Positions 11,618 through 23,640 are shown, numbered from the stretch's first letter. The stretch is DNA of 64,000 nucleotides from Megalobrama amblycephala (GCF_018812025.1 NC_063054.1:26459856-26523855); one strand, 5' to 3'. A program made the numbers and translations. Notes: a model not told the origin generated them from the sequence alone.

Positions 11618-13180
11618 GTTGCTGTATCTCTCTATGTTCCTGTTCATTAAAAACCATTATCTTTCCACTTCTTATAAATCACAATGAAAAAAAAAATCTA
11701 CAGAAACACTGTTATTCCATGTCATATATGAATTAATACTAGATTTCCCTTGGCAATTTTATGTTAATACATTAACTAAAAAATGCTGAGTATTTAAGTT
11801 TTGTATGCAGCCAGCTGTCATACAGTACATGTAACTCAAACTCTCTCTAACATACAAAGACCCTCATTCCCCTCCAACACACGTTTACAAGAAATTAAAC
11901 TGTTAATTTGTCGGCTCCACGAGAGGAAAAAAAGCTGATTTCCTTTTCCAGTCCTGAACTTGCAGGATAGGGTATGAATTAACTGCACGGCGACAAGCAG
12001 AATATGTTATGAGCCAACTTTAATGGGGAATATGGGGTTACGGCGCTGTGAAATTGCGTAAGCTTCCAGTTTATAAAAATGTTCTGCGTCTGATAAACCC
12101 TGCAAGCATTCCAAATAACATATTGGACATTAACTGCTTTTAGAGATTGTGGACATTTTGACACATTATCCACTCTGGCGATAGCGGAAAAAAGCATGAC
12201 CAGATCAGATGTTTAAATTCATGTCTTGCCTCAAGTATACAGAGGCATGACTTCTTGTCTCTTTCCAGGCAGAGCAGATAGCAATGTGAGTTTGAAACTT
12301 GTTAAAGCCTGGAGGTGAACCCCCGGTTCAGTTTGTCTAATCTAATTTCCTGGCACACCAGAACAGCATGTAAAGAGAAACATGGCAAGCAATAAATTAT
12401 AGGGATGGTACTGCTATTCTAGCAGTGTTACAATACTTTGCATGTAAATAAAGTAGGTAGGGCAGTAGTATTGCTACTGCAGTTAGCAAATCCATAAACT
12501 ACAAACAAGAAATTTCACATTCTGAGAAATAAGGATGGAAAATCCTGTTATAAATGTCTTCTGTCAAAATGCCGGCAACTGCAGTTATCTTACACCTACT
12601 CCGTAGGTGCACTGAATATGTGCAAGAAAACTTTCCAGATTTTCCCTTGAGTTTGATGTGCAGGGCTTACAAGGTAAACCTAGTCCTACCTGCGATCTGT
12701 TTGCAAAGCTTCACCACAACCCACTTTAAAGTTCCTCTTCCATAAGTGTGCCTGAACCTGAATACTTTAAAATATACTTTAATATTACATGCAATGTGTG
12801 CAAGAAATAATCGATCACACAGAAAACATTCAGTGTTTTATAAAAGATAATGACAGCTGCACCCAAGGCACTTGTTTGAGCTTGTGAATTTTATTTGTAC
12901 AGGTCTGACACAGCTTACATTCACCTAGATCCCTGAAAGTGTGATAAAAATACCAAATATGAACAGAAGCAAAAATCTTTGGTTGGAAGGAATGTCAAAG
13001 CAACGAAAATAACAAACTTCTTTATCTGGTCAGCAATACCTGTTACATAAGTTTACCTGTACATAAAAATTAGAAAATCAATTTTTGAGCAAGTACATAA
13101 CCAACCAGTGTTCAAAACTATCTCCTTACCTTGGCCCGATTCACAATGGTAAGCTTTTAATAATGTTTTAAAATAAAATC
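11618..13180. other. Gene-free stretch, no recognised feature
   Basis: AT-rich noncoding DNA with no repeat termini, long ORF or structured element that I can identify. Some portions (for example 11930-12200) are less AT-biased and look single-copy, but function cannot be inferred from the bases. Confidence 0.5.
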
Positions 13181-13925
13181 TGTACTGGTGGATTTCCGCG
13201 GGAAATTCGAGCTCGCAACCGTTCGTCTTTGCGTCATTACGTCACGTCTGTTTACATGAAGAAGAAGTCCCAGCTAGGCTATATGGCAGGTGACGGATCA
13301 TTTATAGCTTTTTCCCACAGCAGCTGCAATAATTAAACATCATTTTGATGCCGGATTGTAATCCAGAAAGGTCCAAATGACAATCATCAGTGACAACTGG
13401 AGATTCACCCATAATCAAAAACAAAAGACTTCGGACTGCGGAGTGGCTACAGAAATTGAAATCTAGGTAACGCTAATACACACTAAATACACATAGTTTA
13501 TGCAATGCTGATGGTGTTAACATTAACAATTTGAGAACAAAGTATAACAATAATAATAAATTGCATGGTTTGACTTGATCCGAGCTAAGCGATGGTTAGA
13601 TTTAATCACTATTGGCAACGCAACTGTAATGCCTTTTTACTCGGTTGGTCAGAACAAAAGTGGCAGACATGTTACTTACTTGCTCAGATGACATTTTCCG
13701 GTGAAAATTCTTATTTTGGTCATACTTTCAAGACTACAATTTGTGATTCAGTACAGTATCCACATGATGTGATGACTGACAGCAAACATTAGATTCATAC
13801 GCGCTGAGGAGCCATGCCGATGCACAGCCCACGTAAAGATGATAATTCCGCAAATAACTGCAATTGCAGGTTGTAAACATAGATGGCGACAAAAAGGCAA
13901 AACGTATAGACTGCAGCTTTAATAT
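13181..13925. repeat. Probable non-autonomous DNA element ending CTGCAGCTTTAA
   Basis: GC-richer segment beginning near GTGGATTTCCGCGGG and ending TATAGACTGCAGCTTTAATA. The terminal TTAAAGCTGCAGTC (minus strand) resembles a common cyprinid repeat end next to TTAA. The left terminus was not matched, so boundaries are tentative. Confidence 0.35.
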
Positions 13926-16533
13926 TGAGTCATTTTAGACACAATATTACTTGTTACTCGCTCTGCCCACAAACAAACAAAAAAGAAAAATGAAAGAAAG
14001 GGAATTAAACTAAGCCAAAGTGAAACAAACCAAAAAGTCAAAGAAGAACAGAGCAAAATTGAGGTTATAATGCATTAAAAATCTTCTACTCAGCTGCAGT
14101 GTTTAAATCTGGAAAACAGCACAAGTACTTCTTGTTGTTGAAGACAATTCCAACACTTGATCCTGTTTTGAGTACTTTTGGAGCTATTTTATTAGTAATT
14201 TATTAGTTAGGTTATTCATTTTATTACTATTACAGACCAAAAGTAAACAAAATACCTGGCAAAACAGTTGTTTGAAATGTCAACATTGATTGTCATGGCC
14301 TCAGTATCTACTTCACACTCTTGAAGCATGACAGCAGATTAGCACTTTATTGATTATGCTTTAGCTATTTGCTTACGCATGCCCTGAAGCAACACTGTAA
14401 AACCTCACAGAGGGTCATGAGTACTGTTTTTACAGGTGTTTTCACATGACTTTTAACACTGCAGTCTCCTAAAGAGATGAGAATGCATTCTCTCTTCTTT
14501 TTCTTCCTGATATGCAATAATTCTTAGGCTGTCTTTCCTCTTTCTCATTTTTGTCCCCAATTCTTGAACTTTTAATTTTCTCATTTAACTCAAATGGTGT
14601 CACATACGTTTGCAAATGGATCATGTTTAAATAATCAGAGCTAAAAAATGAACATCTTTCAGCACTAAAACGACACATGCAGGAAGCAGGGATTTGGCTG
14701 AAAATGTATAAGGATTTATAGGAGACTACTATGTCGTACGCCTTTATATCGTATTTTGTCTTAAGTGATGGTCCCTTAAGAGGGATTGCTCTCTTTTCTG
14801 GAGAGATCTTGACAGCCATGTTTGCAAACCCATTTGAGGATTTTAAAGGTGTAAGCAGAGGGCCATTAGTGGTAATGCAGCAACAACTTAAATGCTCTCT
14901 CGTCTATCTGTTTGTATATTTTCAAATGCAGAACTTTTTTGCCTTTAATTGATCAATGCTAATGGAACCATTGTGGACTGTACCTGAGGACGTGCGCTTG
15001 AATTGTGATTTGTGCATTTAATATCTGTGAGTTTTGTGACTTGTGTGGCTCTTTAAAACAAGACTTGAATCATTTTTCACTTCTTTTGACACCGTCAGGC
15101 ACTATCTGACAAAAAACAGACAAGCGTTTTATCCTCAGAGGTGAGCGATTCAGAAAAGAAATATTGTTTTCCTCCAGCTCCTTTTTTTCTTCTTTGTTCC
15201 TGTGTCAGCACTTAGCCAGTAGAGAAGCAAAGGGTCTTAAGTGTCCTCTGGCACTTTCATGAAATTATGAAAGAGTCAAATTATAGGGGCAGCTTTAAAT
15301 AAATAATTGGATTCTCAATTTGCAGAAGATGATGTTTAAATTTAAATGGAAAGATTCCTTATTCCCTTAGGGAGGGTATGGAAATCATTTGACATTTTTT
15401 TGCTGACACAGAAAGACAGAAGCACCCTGTCCACGCTGCTGGTATGACTCTTCTCCAGTATGGTTTAATGTGTTCAAATAGCCTTACGGGGACACTAAAT
15501 TAAAGGAACACTTCACACATAAAGGAAAATTCTGTCATTATTTAGCCAACCACATGCTGTCCCAAACCCACATGCCGTTTTTTCCCCCATGAAACACAAA
15601 AGAGGGACTATAAAGAATTTTCACATAGATCTATTCCATAGAACAACTGATCACATGTGGAAAAACTCCAAAAAGGTCAAAAATAATATAAAATCAGTCC
15701 ATATGACTCATGCAACATTTTGCAAGTGTTCTGAAGCAGACGGATATTTCTGCACAAAGATTCTGATCGATGTAGTGCAAACCTGACCTAAATCAACACT
15801 TTTTTAAGGTTTGAAATCAACAACCTTTTAGCTTAATTTATGAATTAATACAATTAAAAGCTGAACCAAAGATTGAATCAGCTTGCAATATGACAAGGCT
15901 GCACATAATAATCCGCACAAAAGAGCTGAAAAAAGACCACAAATTAATGTGCTGATGGTAAGAGAGCTGCCAGATACTGAGAGCTGAGGACAACCAACAT
16001 GACACTCTCTCTGATTCAGCTTTAGTCATGTGGAAAATTAAACAAAGAAAAGAGCAGCAGTCAATGCAAATGCCACTAGGGGATATTTCAACTTTAAAGG
16101 AGGCAGAATCAAATTCTCATTTACTGCAGATTTTTGGCTTAATAATTCCACTGTTCACTTTCTCATATTTGATCTGGTTCATCATTTATCCTCACTTTTA
16201 TCCTTCATAAATTTAGAAATGAAAAATGTATTAGCCATGTTTACATTACTAGTACATTTTCCATACTCACCAAATAAATGGACATGAAATATTGATTTGA
16301 GTTCATTTTATTTTATCATTTTACCTATATTATCCTACAGCTTCCGCTAAAAAAAAAAAAAAAGGCCACTACAACTATATGAAACAAGCATAGCAACAAG
16401 ATGAAAATTGAGACAATACTATTAAGTCAGAAGTCCTCTGAGGTCTTAGGTTTCACTACAATCACTAAAATTATTATTACTTATTTTTTTTAAATAATCA
16501 TGTTTAACTATGGTGTATATATATATTTATATA
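13926..16533. other. Gene-free stretch with one degenerate repeat
   Basis: Noncoding, AT-rich. The only recognisable repeat is at about 15500-15600 (TTAAAGGAACACTTCAC, then AATTCTGTCATTATTTAGCC), a diverged relative of the TTAA-flanked AGGGATAGTTCACCC family that is complete at 56537-57012. Otherwise no structure seen. Confidence 0.45.
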
Positions 16534-17362
16534 CACAGTCAAACCAAAAAATTCAGACACCTTGAACATTTCATTCATTAATACAGTTTATTCACTATAG
16601 TTTAAAAAGAATGGAAATAAAAATATGACAAGATCTCAGAGTTACACTGTGTCAGAAAAAATGTATCTAAATTATGTCAGATAACACTTAAGCAAAACAT
16701 GGTCAGGTCAAAGTGTCTGAATAATTTTGGTTCCAAATCTTGCAGTTTTACTGGTAGTCCACTGTATGAAGAATCTTTGGGTATAATATGTTACAGTTTA
16801 CTTTATTTTGCTATTGTCATGATTGATCACAGGAAGCAAATGCGAGTTAACACGTTTATTAACAGGAAGAGAGATGGAACACAGTCACTGAACGGGCAGG
16901 CCTCTGGTGACGCAGGGATTGAGATGATCGGCTGGTGGTGACGAGGAGTGCTGAGGTGAAGTAAATCCAAGGTCCGGACATAGAACGAGAACACGAAGAA
17001 AACCGGACTGGAACTGGAGACGACACGACTGGAACTCCGAGCAGGAACAGGACAAGACAACACAGCACAGGACACCAAACAACGATCTGACAGGGAAGAT
17101 GAGAATGAGGTGAGCTTATAAAGGGTAAGTGAATGAGCAGCAGCTGGTGAAGTGATGGGTGGCAGCTGGATCCACTGATGAGCCACGTGGCCTGGACACA
17201 CCTACAAACACACACACATACACGCCCACCGCTGTCACAACACAGAACACGCGACAAGAAGGAAACAATGCATTTGCGAACCGTGACAGCTATCCTCACT
17301 TACATAAATGTGTCCTGCAAAAATATAAAAAAAGACTGAATAGCTAATTTTTGTTTTGACTG

Positions 17363-17363
<1 letters not shown>
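16534..17363. mobile_element. Tc1/mariner-like element interrupted by a solo LTR
   Basis: The left end CACAGTCAAACCAAAAAATT with CAGACACC, and the right end, read inverted, AACAGTCAAAACAAAAATTAG then TTCAGTC, are matching termini next to TA-rich DNA (TA at 16532-16533 and 17364-17365). An inner inverted copy (GTCTGAATAATTTTGG, about 16713-16730) is also visible. With the 474-bp LTR and one duplication removed, the element is only about 350 bp, so it is non-autonomous. Superfamily is inferred from the TA flanks and terminus style. Confidence 0.6.
16815..17288 (-). mobile_element. Solo LTR (474 bp) of a Gypsy-type element, GCTAT duplication
   Basis: The segment starts TGTCATGATT and ends CCGTGACA (TG...CA form), and is flanked by the perfect 5-bp duplication GCTAT (16810-16814 and 17289-17293). 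Read on the minus strand it starts TGTCACGGTTCGC and contains an AATAAA signal near its 3' part (about 16857-16862), so the retrotransposon sense is minus. No gag/pol interior is present, so this is the product of LTR-LTR recombination. It is a different family from the 30937-39587 element: different ends, length and duplication size. Confidence 0.85.

Positions 17364-17435
<72 letters not shown>
17364..17435. repeat. (TA)n microsatellite between two transposon ends
   Basis: Seventy-two bases of pure TA. It abuts the right end of the Tc1-like element at 17363 and another Tc1-like terminus at 17437, so it probably expanded from TA target duplications. Confidence 0.95.
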
Positions 17436-17436
<1 letters not shown>

Positions 17437-17438
<2 letters not shown>

Positions 17439-17600
17439 TGCCCTCCAAAAGTTTGGAAACACCCCTGGCAAAGTGTTGTTTTAGAATACAATGAACCAAT
17501 TTTTGTCCGTTTTCCAATACTTTGCATCAAATCAAAGTTTGTAATGTTGTGATTCACCTCGTAGTTAGATGTTTTGGTTCATAGCGCACACTCTTAAAGA
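17437..17600. mobile_element. Tc1-like terminus fragment
   Basis: CACTGCCCTCCAAAAGTTTG followed by GAAACACCCCTGGC resembles the outer terminus of teleost Tc1-like transposons (CACTGC...CAAAAGTTTGG). Only about 160 bp follow before unrelated repeat sequence, with no opposite terminus, so it is a truncated remnant. Confidence 0.55.
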
Positions 17601-17615
17601 CTTTTAAAGTCCCTA

Positions 17616-17747
17616 CACTGTAAAAAATTTAAGTTGATTAAACTTAAAAGTTTAAGGGAACCAGCTGGAGGAGATTTTTCTCAACTTCTTGTTGTATAAC
17701 AAGTTCAATTTACGACAAGTTGAGAAAACTCAAAAATCTCCTGCAGC
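17616..17747. mobile_element. MITE fragment with CACTGTAAAAAA end
   Basis: Starts CACTGTAAAAAATTTAAGTTG and contains GGAGATTTTTCTCAACTTC and, inverted downstream, GAAAACTCAAAAATCTCC. It is therefore a small foldback unit that shares its outer 12 bp with the element at 1104. The right side is cut by the hAT-like element at 17748. Confidence 0.5.
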
Positions 17748-18194
17748 CAGGGGCGGATCTACCGGGGTGGCATGGGGTGGCAACTGCCACCCTAAGAAAA
17801 AGCTTTGCCACCCCATCTGCCACCCCAAAATTATCAGAGAATAAAATATAAATGTTAGAAGTGTTTCAAGTAGCTACTACTGCTTTTCAGCAGCGGCGCT
17901 TCAATGTGATGACATAAAAAACAGCGTATTATAAAATAATGGCAAGAAAACACGTCTTTCAATAAGCTGCATGACGGTTGCACGCGAACGCAGCGCGCCC
18001 AATGTAGTCAGCTTCATTAACAAATGACTCTTATGAACCGGTTCTTTGGGAGTCAAAAACACAGAGCAGCCAAGTTCACTTACGAATTGTTTTCCATTTG
18101 TTTGTGAATCGGAAAATTACTGCTTCTCGGCTAACTCAGAAGTCCTCGAATTTTCGTAATTGTTTGCGAGCTGATTCACCAACCGCCCATCATC

Positions 18195-18274
18195 ATGGAT
18201 AAAGGTCTTTTTGCCATCCGACGAAACGGTAACATGAAATCAATAAGAAGATCCCGATCACAGAAACTAGTTAG
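18195..18274 (+). pseudogene. Possible first coding exon remnant inside the hAT-like element
   Basis: An ATG at 18195 opens 26 codons rich in Lys/Arg (starting MDKGLFAIRR). It runs straight into TTAG|GTAAGA, a near-consensus splice donor at 18275. The length, basic composition and position in the left third of a hAT-like element would fit the first exon of a transposase whose remaining exons are lost. No downstream transposase sequence is visible and the peptide has no recognisable domain, so this could be chance. Confidence 0.25.
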
Positions 18275-19257
18275 GTAAGAATCTAAATGTATTTTAGCTT
18301 TTCTCGATTGCTAACACATTATAAATGATTCAGTTGGCCCAGTTTCCCAAACCGTTCGTTCAGTTCTCAAAACAAAGACACATTTCTCAAAACGTTTAAC
18401 TATGACAACATTAGGTAGCAAAACTGATGACACACCAGTCAAAATCTGAGAGAGCTGAATGAATAATTTACAGGGGTTTTAAACTTACACAGTACCAGTA
18501 CTTTAGATGAGGGAAATTTCACTATGTACAGTAAACTGTTGTAGCACGTTACACCCTCAAACTAGTGATTGTCAGCTTTCTCTGTAGCCATTTGTTATAC
18601 TGTATTTTGCAGAACTGAGAAATGACTGTCTTGTGTCAGAAGACCAATACACTGCTATAGTACCTTATATACTGTAATAAAATTTGGCCAAATGTGTAGA
18701 GGATGCTGAATTTACTGTAATTAACAGTATACTGTATTGTGGTGCATACCAAGTTCATACATATCTACTGCCAGATCAATTTACAATAGTAAAATGAAAA
18801 AAAAAATGAAAAAAAATCATTGCTGTATTTTACTGTATCTGTACATTTATTTTTGTATAGTGTAGTAGACAATGAGCTGCAAAATAATTTCTGAATCCCA
18901 GTAAGAGGTATTTTTGTTACAGTGTTACATGAATTGATCTCACTAGTGTTCACTGGGCAGTGCAGTAGTCTGTGTATTTGTTAAGTTTTGTGTGTCATCT
19001 GAGGCCAAAGTTTGATTTTGTCAGACAAGAATAAGTTGACTAAAACATTTTATTTTGACCTGGAAGTTTGAGGTTTGTACAAGTTGGTGCATAGTTTTGA
19101 GATTGTGTTTATAGTTGTAAGAAAATGTTAAATTGTTTCATTTCAACTAGATTAAAAGTTTGAAAGACAAATTTATGCTGGCTTGCCATAAAGCCAACTT
19201 AAAGTCTTGTTTAAAAAACATAAATAGTTTGGTCAGTTAGGCCAGAATATAGATGTT

Positions 19258-19375
19258 CTGGGTGATTGCTAAAGTGTTGCTAGGTGGTTGCTAGGAGATT
19301 CTAGGTGGTTGCTAGGCTCTTGCTGCAATTGCTGGGGTGTTGCTAGAGTATGTAGTTGATAGGGTGTTCTGGGTG
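19258..19375. repeat. Degenerate minisatellite, GGTGGTTGCTAGG-type units
   Basis: Units such as GTTGCTAGGTGGTTGCTAGG are iterated about six times with variation. This pattern is common in cyprinid noncoding DNA. It lies near the right end of the hAT-like element and has no coding value. Confidence 0.75.
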
Positions 19376-19522
19376 AACACACACAGACATTCCCACCTCT
19401 GTTAATAACAGAAACTCAAAAATTGTTTGCAATTGTTGGACACTTGCTTTGGTGTTGCCACCCCTCATAGACCTCATGCCACCCCTTTGCCACCCTATAA
19501 ATAATTTTCTAGATCCGCAGTG

Positions 19523-21065
19523 TATAGGAAAAATACTTCCGTAACTATTTATATTGCATTGTAGGATTCACATTCTAAATATAATGAACAGTGAGACTGT
19601 GAATACCAATGATATGAGACAGTCCTAAATGTATGAAGGCCGTCTGAAGTTGTGAAAAACTAGGACAAGCGTTCCAGGAGTGTAGAAGGATGACACCAGA
19701 CAGGAAGTGACTGTGCACACATATAAATACATATAAAACACACACTCACTTACATATTTAAGGGGCAAGATGAGTATAATATCTTCATCAAAGCTTCAAA
19801 GTGTCAAGCTATCCGTTTCCTTTTGCCTCAAATGTTCTCTCTGGTGCGATTAAGTGAAAGCCTATAAAGTATGGATGCTGAGTGGGAGCTGATGGGTTTG
19901 TGTAATGATGCTGTATATACTCATGTGCGTGGGTTTGTGAGCGATCATACACTGTGTCTGCAAGCGAGAGTCTGTGTTAAAGTTGTAGTAGTTGTTTGGA
20001 TGCTCGTTGGTGTGCCTTTTCCCTGTCAGTTTGTTTATGTGCATGTGTGTAATGATGCTTCTCTTTAAATTGTCTTTTATGAGGCAAAGTGAAGGCTGCG
20101 CTGCCCTGCTGCTCTGCATTCTGGGTAAATGAGGGGTTAAGGCCGGTAATGGTGGGGACACTCAGCATGGAGGCCGGAGCTATGATGGCAATCCTCCTCC
20201 TGTTTTTAATCTCTTCTTTCTTTTTATTTTCGCCACCCTTGGATAACAGTCTCTGTTGTTGACTGCTGTTGTATCACTACAAAACAGTGGTTAAACAAGT
20301 GCATTTCTACATTTTATACAGACAACAGAATTCCAGCATGACTTGTTAAAGACAGTCATTTGAAATAATTGTTTTGTGGATGTGAATGTGTTTAGCTAAA
20401 TCTATATAATTAGCTTTATATAAAAACAATACAAGTCTATGCAATGTCTAGCTTTTGATAGACAAGTATGTGTGTGCGAATTGAAAGGGTATGAAATGGT
20501 AAATTTAAAGTGGCCATTTAAAGGCCATTGACTTGTTTTACTGCTCAAATGCAATCACCAATACCAACCCAATACCACCATTACTAATATGAGTGTGTGT
20601 GCACACATATACCTCAACAGCAGCTAAAAGACAAACTCATTTCCCCACTGAATTGGGGCTGTACAAAGTGCTAACTCTGCAAAACACAGTGAAGTGTAGA
20701 TATAGAGGCTATAAATTAAACCTTAGGCATGGAAATCTCGTTTAAAACCAAATGGCTTTTCAACCACGGACATACACATATACGCACCTGCACATACAAT
20801 CACACAATTCTCAGTTGTACTTGTGCATTATATATATATTCATCCAATCTCTGGTCACCAGTTTTGATGAAAGGTACTGGCCCACATGAGACACACACTT
20901 CTAGCTAAGCTATCTAAATTAAAACTTCAAATTCCATTAATTTCTTTTTTAATCTAATTATAATTACTATACATTAACCTTCTAGTTTGGCTTGGTCATT
21001 TTAGACTGAAAAAAAAAATGTTTTGAAAATTTTAAAATCTTTACTTCATCAGATTGGTACGAAAC
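19523..21065. other. Gene-free stretch, no recognised feature
   Basis: Noncoding DNA with scattered GTGTG/CACAC patches. No transposon terminus, ORF with domain character or splice-bounded exon was seen. Confidence 0.5.
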
Positions 21066-21069
21066 ATCT

Positions 21070-21340
21070 TGATTACTGATGTAACCCTTGTTCCCTGAAG
21101 GAGGAAACGGAGACGTTGGGGCAATACTGAGTGAGGAAGCAGAGCATTGCTCACTGCCAATCCACGCCCGGTATGGCCCAGAGACTGAGGACAATGCCAG
21201 GCCCTCCTGCTGGAAAAGGAGTGGTGTGATCACCACCTCCTGGTTCAGAGCAGCTCCCTCCATCTCTGGGTTGCCCGTATCAGGGTTGCAGTTTAGATGG
21301 ACACTTAGAAGGTTTAGCTCGACGGTATAGCCGGGGTGAA
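21070..21340. repeat. GC-rich dispersed repeat (CCTTGTTCCCTGAAGGAGG type)
   Basis: GTAACCCTTGTTCCCTGAAG followed by GAGGAAACGGAGACGTTGGG is reminiscent of a widespread cyprinid intergenic repeat. Composition is clearly GC-richer than the flanks. Neither end is framed by a clear inverted repeat. Confidence 0.35.
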
Positions 21341-21789
21341 AAATGAAAAAAGGAAGTGAAAGTCACAGAAGTGAAAAGTCAAGATCTTTGCAATTTCATG
21401 AGTTCACACTTACAAATAATCAGATAGTAAATAGTATGCGTAGTAGTATGTGTATTTGGCGTGCTGTCCGAGGAGAGGGCTCCGAGCTCGGTATTTTGGC
21501 CCAAACCCAAAGTACTCCCCCCATATTCTGGTTAGGAAAGTAACCAGGCAAGTGTGAGGAGATGGGGTGGTGGAGGGATGCTGTAATACTGTCGAGGAAT
21601 ATGGGTGAGTCGACTGTGTGTGTATATATATATGCTTTCACTCATGCTGATTGGGTAGATATGTTGATTACTGATTGCTAACAGCTGGCTGAAATGACGT
21701 GATGATTAGTCAGATTATTTGAACGTTGCTCCTCCCGAATTTTGTTAATAAAACATCATTTAACGTCACAAAGGCCTTTAGGTTGGACT

Positions 21790-22233
21790 GACCAAATATG
21801 ACCTTGATCTGATTAAAGCTCTAGGAGGAGTTTGTTAAAGTACAACGTCTGGAAATGGCAAAAATTGCAAAACTTTGCAGAGATAATTCAAAATATCTTA
21901 CTTCCTGTTGGGTTTTCAGATATTGCACCCAGGGACTTTTTGTAGGTATTGGGCTGTTACATCTGTCTTCCGAATTTCATACCTGTACGTGAAATGTAGA
22001 GTAAAAGGTGCTTAATTGAAATTTTTTAGGTGGCGCTATCGTGCCATTTAGCCACACCTAATTCTGAAACCCATATCAGATGTACATTTTCACCACTTAT
22101 GACGCATGTGCACAGTTTCATGAGTTTTTGAGCATTTTTAGGCCCTCAAAAATGCGATTCATTTCAGAGAAGAAGAAGAATTGACTGAGCAAATACAATA
22201 GGGTCCTGACGCCATCGATGCTCAGGCCCTAAA
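21790..22233 (+). repeat. Dispersed repeat, copy 1, ending GCTCAGGCCCTAAAAAT
   Basis: The 3' portion (about 22145-22233: AAATGCGATTCATTTC, AATTGACTGA, CAATAGGGTCCT, GCTCAGGCCCTAAAAAT) is repeated in the same orientation at 23826-23911. Copy 1 carries an extra AAGAAG in the middle. Upstream portions (GGTGGCGCTAT here, GGTGGCACTATGG in copy 2) also correspond. The end matches a very common cyprinid repeat; its transposon class is not settled here. Confidence 0.6.
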
Positions 22234-22294
22234 AATAACCTTCTGGGAAACAAAAACTAACATTCTGGAAATGTTATAATAACATTATAAGAAC
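22234..22294. repeat. Left part of host repeat (TTCTGGGAA.GTTA units) split by hAT
   Basis: Short units such as ACATTCTGGAAATGTT occur here and continue beyond the inserted hAT element at 23454. The last eight bases (22287-22294) are the ATAAGAAC target duplication. Confidence 0.6.
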
Positions 22295-23453
22295 TAGTGG
22301 TTAAACAGATCATTGCTGATCCGTGATCCGTACGGAGCACAGTTCAGCACGCATGTGATTCGCGGATCAATTGCAAGTTTCACCGCAATGGAGTAAAAGG
22401 TTATCAGAGGTGCATTTCGGATAGCTTGCAAACTCCAAATTGATTTCTCTTTCGCGTTCTAAATGCACTTGGATTGACACATACACACATTATGTCAGTC
22501 AAAATACCCCTCTCGGCAAGTATTCTCGTAAACGCATTAGGTTATGTCTTAATTGAACGAACTGAGAATTCAGATGTGGATCTGTCAGATGCGAACGTGC
22601 ATGGGGTCTACTCCTAAAGTGACAGCAACCTATAAATACCTGCTGTTGTATGTCATGTAAATCAAACAACAAAACACAGCTTAAACAAAGATTAATCTAT
22701 ATTCAATTTATACAGTGAATAGTGTCATTTTATATTTAATTATTACATTTATATACATGAAAATTAATACTACAGTTAGACCTTATACTTCATTTGTGTA
22801 AGGAACTCTGCACGTAGGTGCCTGAGTTTAGGACTTTTATGTTGAAGTTCATTGTCATGTCTTGCTTCACCAAGTGCCTGCTTTCACTGCCTTGTTTATT
22901 GCCATAGTATCCCTGATTCTGTCTAAGTTTGTTAGTTATTGTTTGAGTTCCTCAACTTAGTGTTTGTGTGTTGTTCTCCCATGGTGTTCATGCTTTGTCT
23001 TGTCTGGAGTTCATGTTATTGCCATGCCTGGATTCATGCCTTGCTAATCTTTGGATTACTTCATCATGCCTGGAACCAAGTTTGGAAGATTTTGGTTGGT
23101 TAATTTCTGTTTTAGTGTGGAATAAACTGCTTGCATTTAGATCATTGCCCTTCTTCATTTGAGACAACACAGCAGACATTACAATTTGTAACTTTGTTGT
23201 ATTTATCTGTGCTTGTAATTGATGTACAGTATTTGTTCTTTTCATTTGCCTTTAATAATGTACTAGTTAGGCTAGTAGTTTCTGCTGTGGTGTCGGAGTA
23301 GGGCTAAGTGGGCTAAGTAATAATTGCAAAGTTATCCCCCACCCCCCAATTTTTTTTTTTTTTTTTGGTGCTGATCCGAAAAATGATCCGATCCGTGACT
23401 TAACAACCATGATATGATCCGAACCATGAGTTTTGTGATCCGTTGAACCACTA
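22295..23453. mobile_element. hAT-type element, 1159 bp, perfect 8-bp duplication
   Basis: The termini TAGTGGTTAAACAGATCA and, inverted from the right, TAGTGGTTCAACGGATCA are matching inverted repeats. They are flanked by identical 8-bp duplications ATAAGAAC (22287-22294 and 23454-23461), the diagnostic hAT target size. Subterminal GATCCG motifs are repeated near both ends (about 22319-22370 and 23366-23441) and are plausible transposase-binding sites. There is no transposase ORF. The interior 22850-23190, with an AATAAA at about 23121, looks different in composition and may be a captured or nested insertion. Confidence 0.85.
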
Positions 23454-23640
23454 ATAAGAACATTTATATTAATGTTAGTTTTTGGTTTGTATAACTATTC
23501 TAACATTCTGGGAAAGTTAGATTAACGTTGGAATAATGTTCTGGAAATATTAAGAACTTTCCTGGCTAACCATACGTTAGATTAACGTTACAATATTCTG
23601 GGAATGTTAGATTAACATTAGAATAATAAATATATAAAAA
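23454..23640. repeat. Right part of host repeat, TTCTGGGAATGTTAGATTAAC units
   Basis: Units resembling CATTCTGGGAAAGTTAGATT and ATTCTGGGAATGTTAGATTA are repeated three to four times (for example 23503, 23579). They resume the repeat interrupted by the hAT element at 22295. Non-coding. Confidence 0.6.

Larger units (their letters stand above)
17748..19522. mobile_element. hAT-like element with GGCGGATCTA termini and GGTGGCA subterminal blocks
   Basis: The left end CAGGGGCGGATCTACCGG is followed by repeated GGTGGCA/TGCCACCC blocks. The right end carries CTAGATCCGCAGTG preceded by TTGCCACCCC and ATGCCACCCC. Read inverted, the right end gives CACTGCGGATCTAG, matching the left. No 8-bp duplication could be confirmed, perhaps because the left side abuts an older MITE. 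No complete transposase is present; a possible remnant first exon lies at 18195-18274, and a minisatellite-like patch at 19258-19375. About 1.8 kb. Confidence 0.55.

Noticed and set aside
16827..17299. 124-146-codon minus-strand frames
   Set aside because: They lie within the solo LTR and shift through Ser-rich noncoding sequence; no gag, env or host similarity.
22853..23188. Solo LTR nested in the hAT element
   Set aside because: An AATAAA and a TGTCATG-like start are present, but no matching terminal CA context with a target duplication could be found, so it is only mentioned as a possibility.
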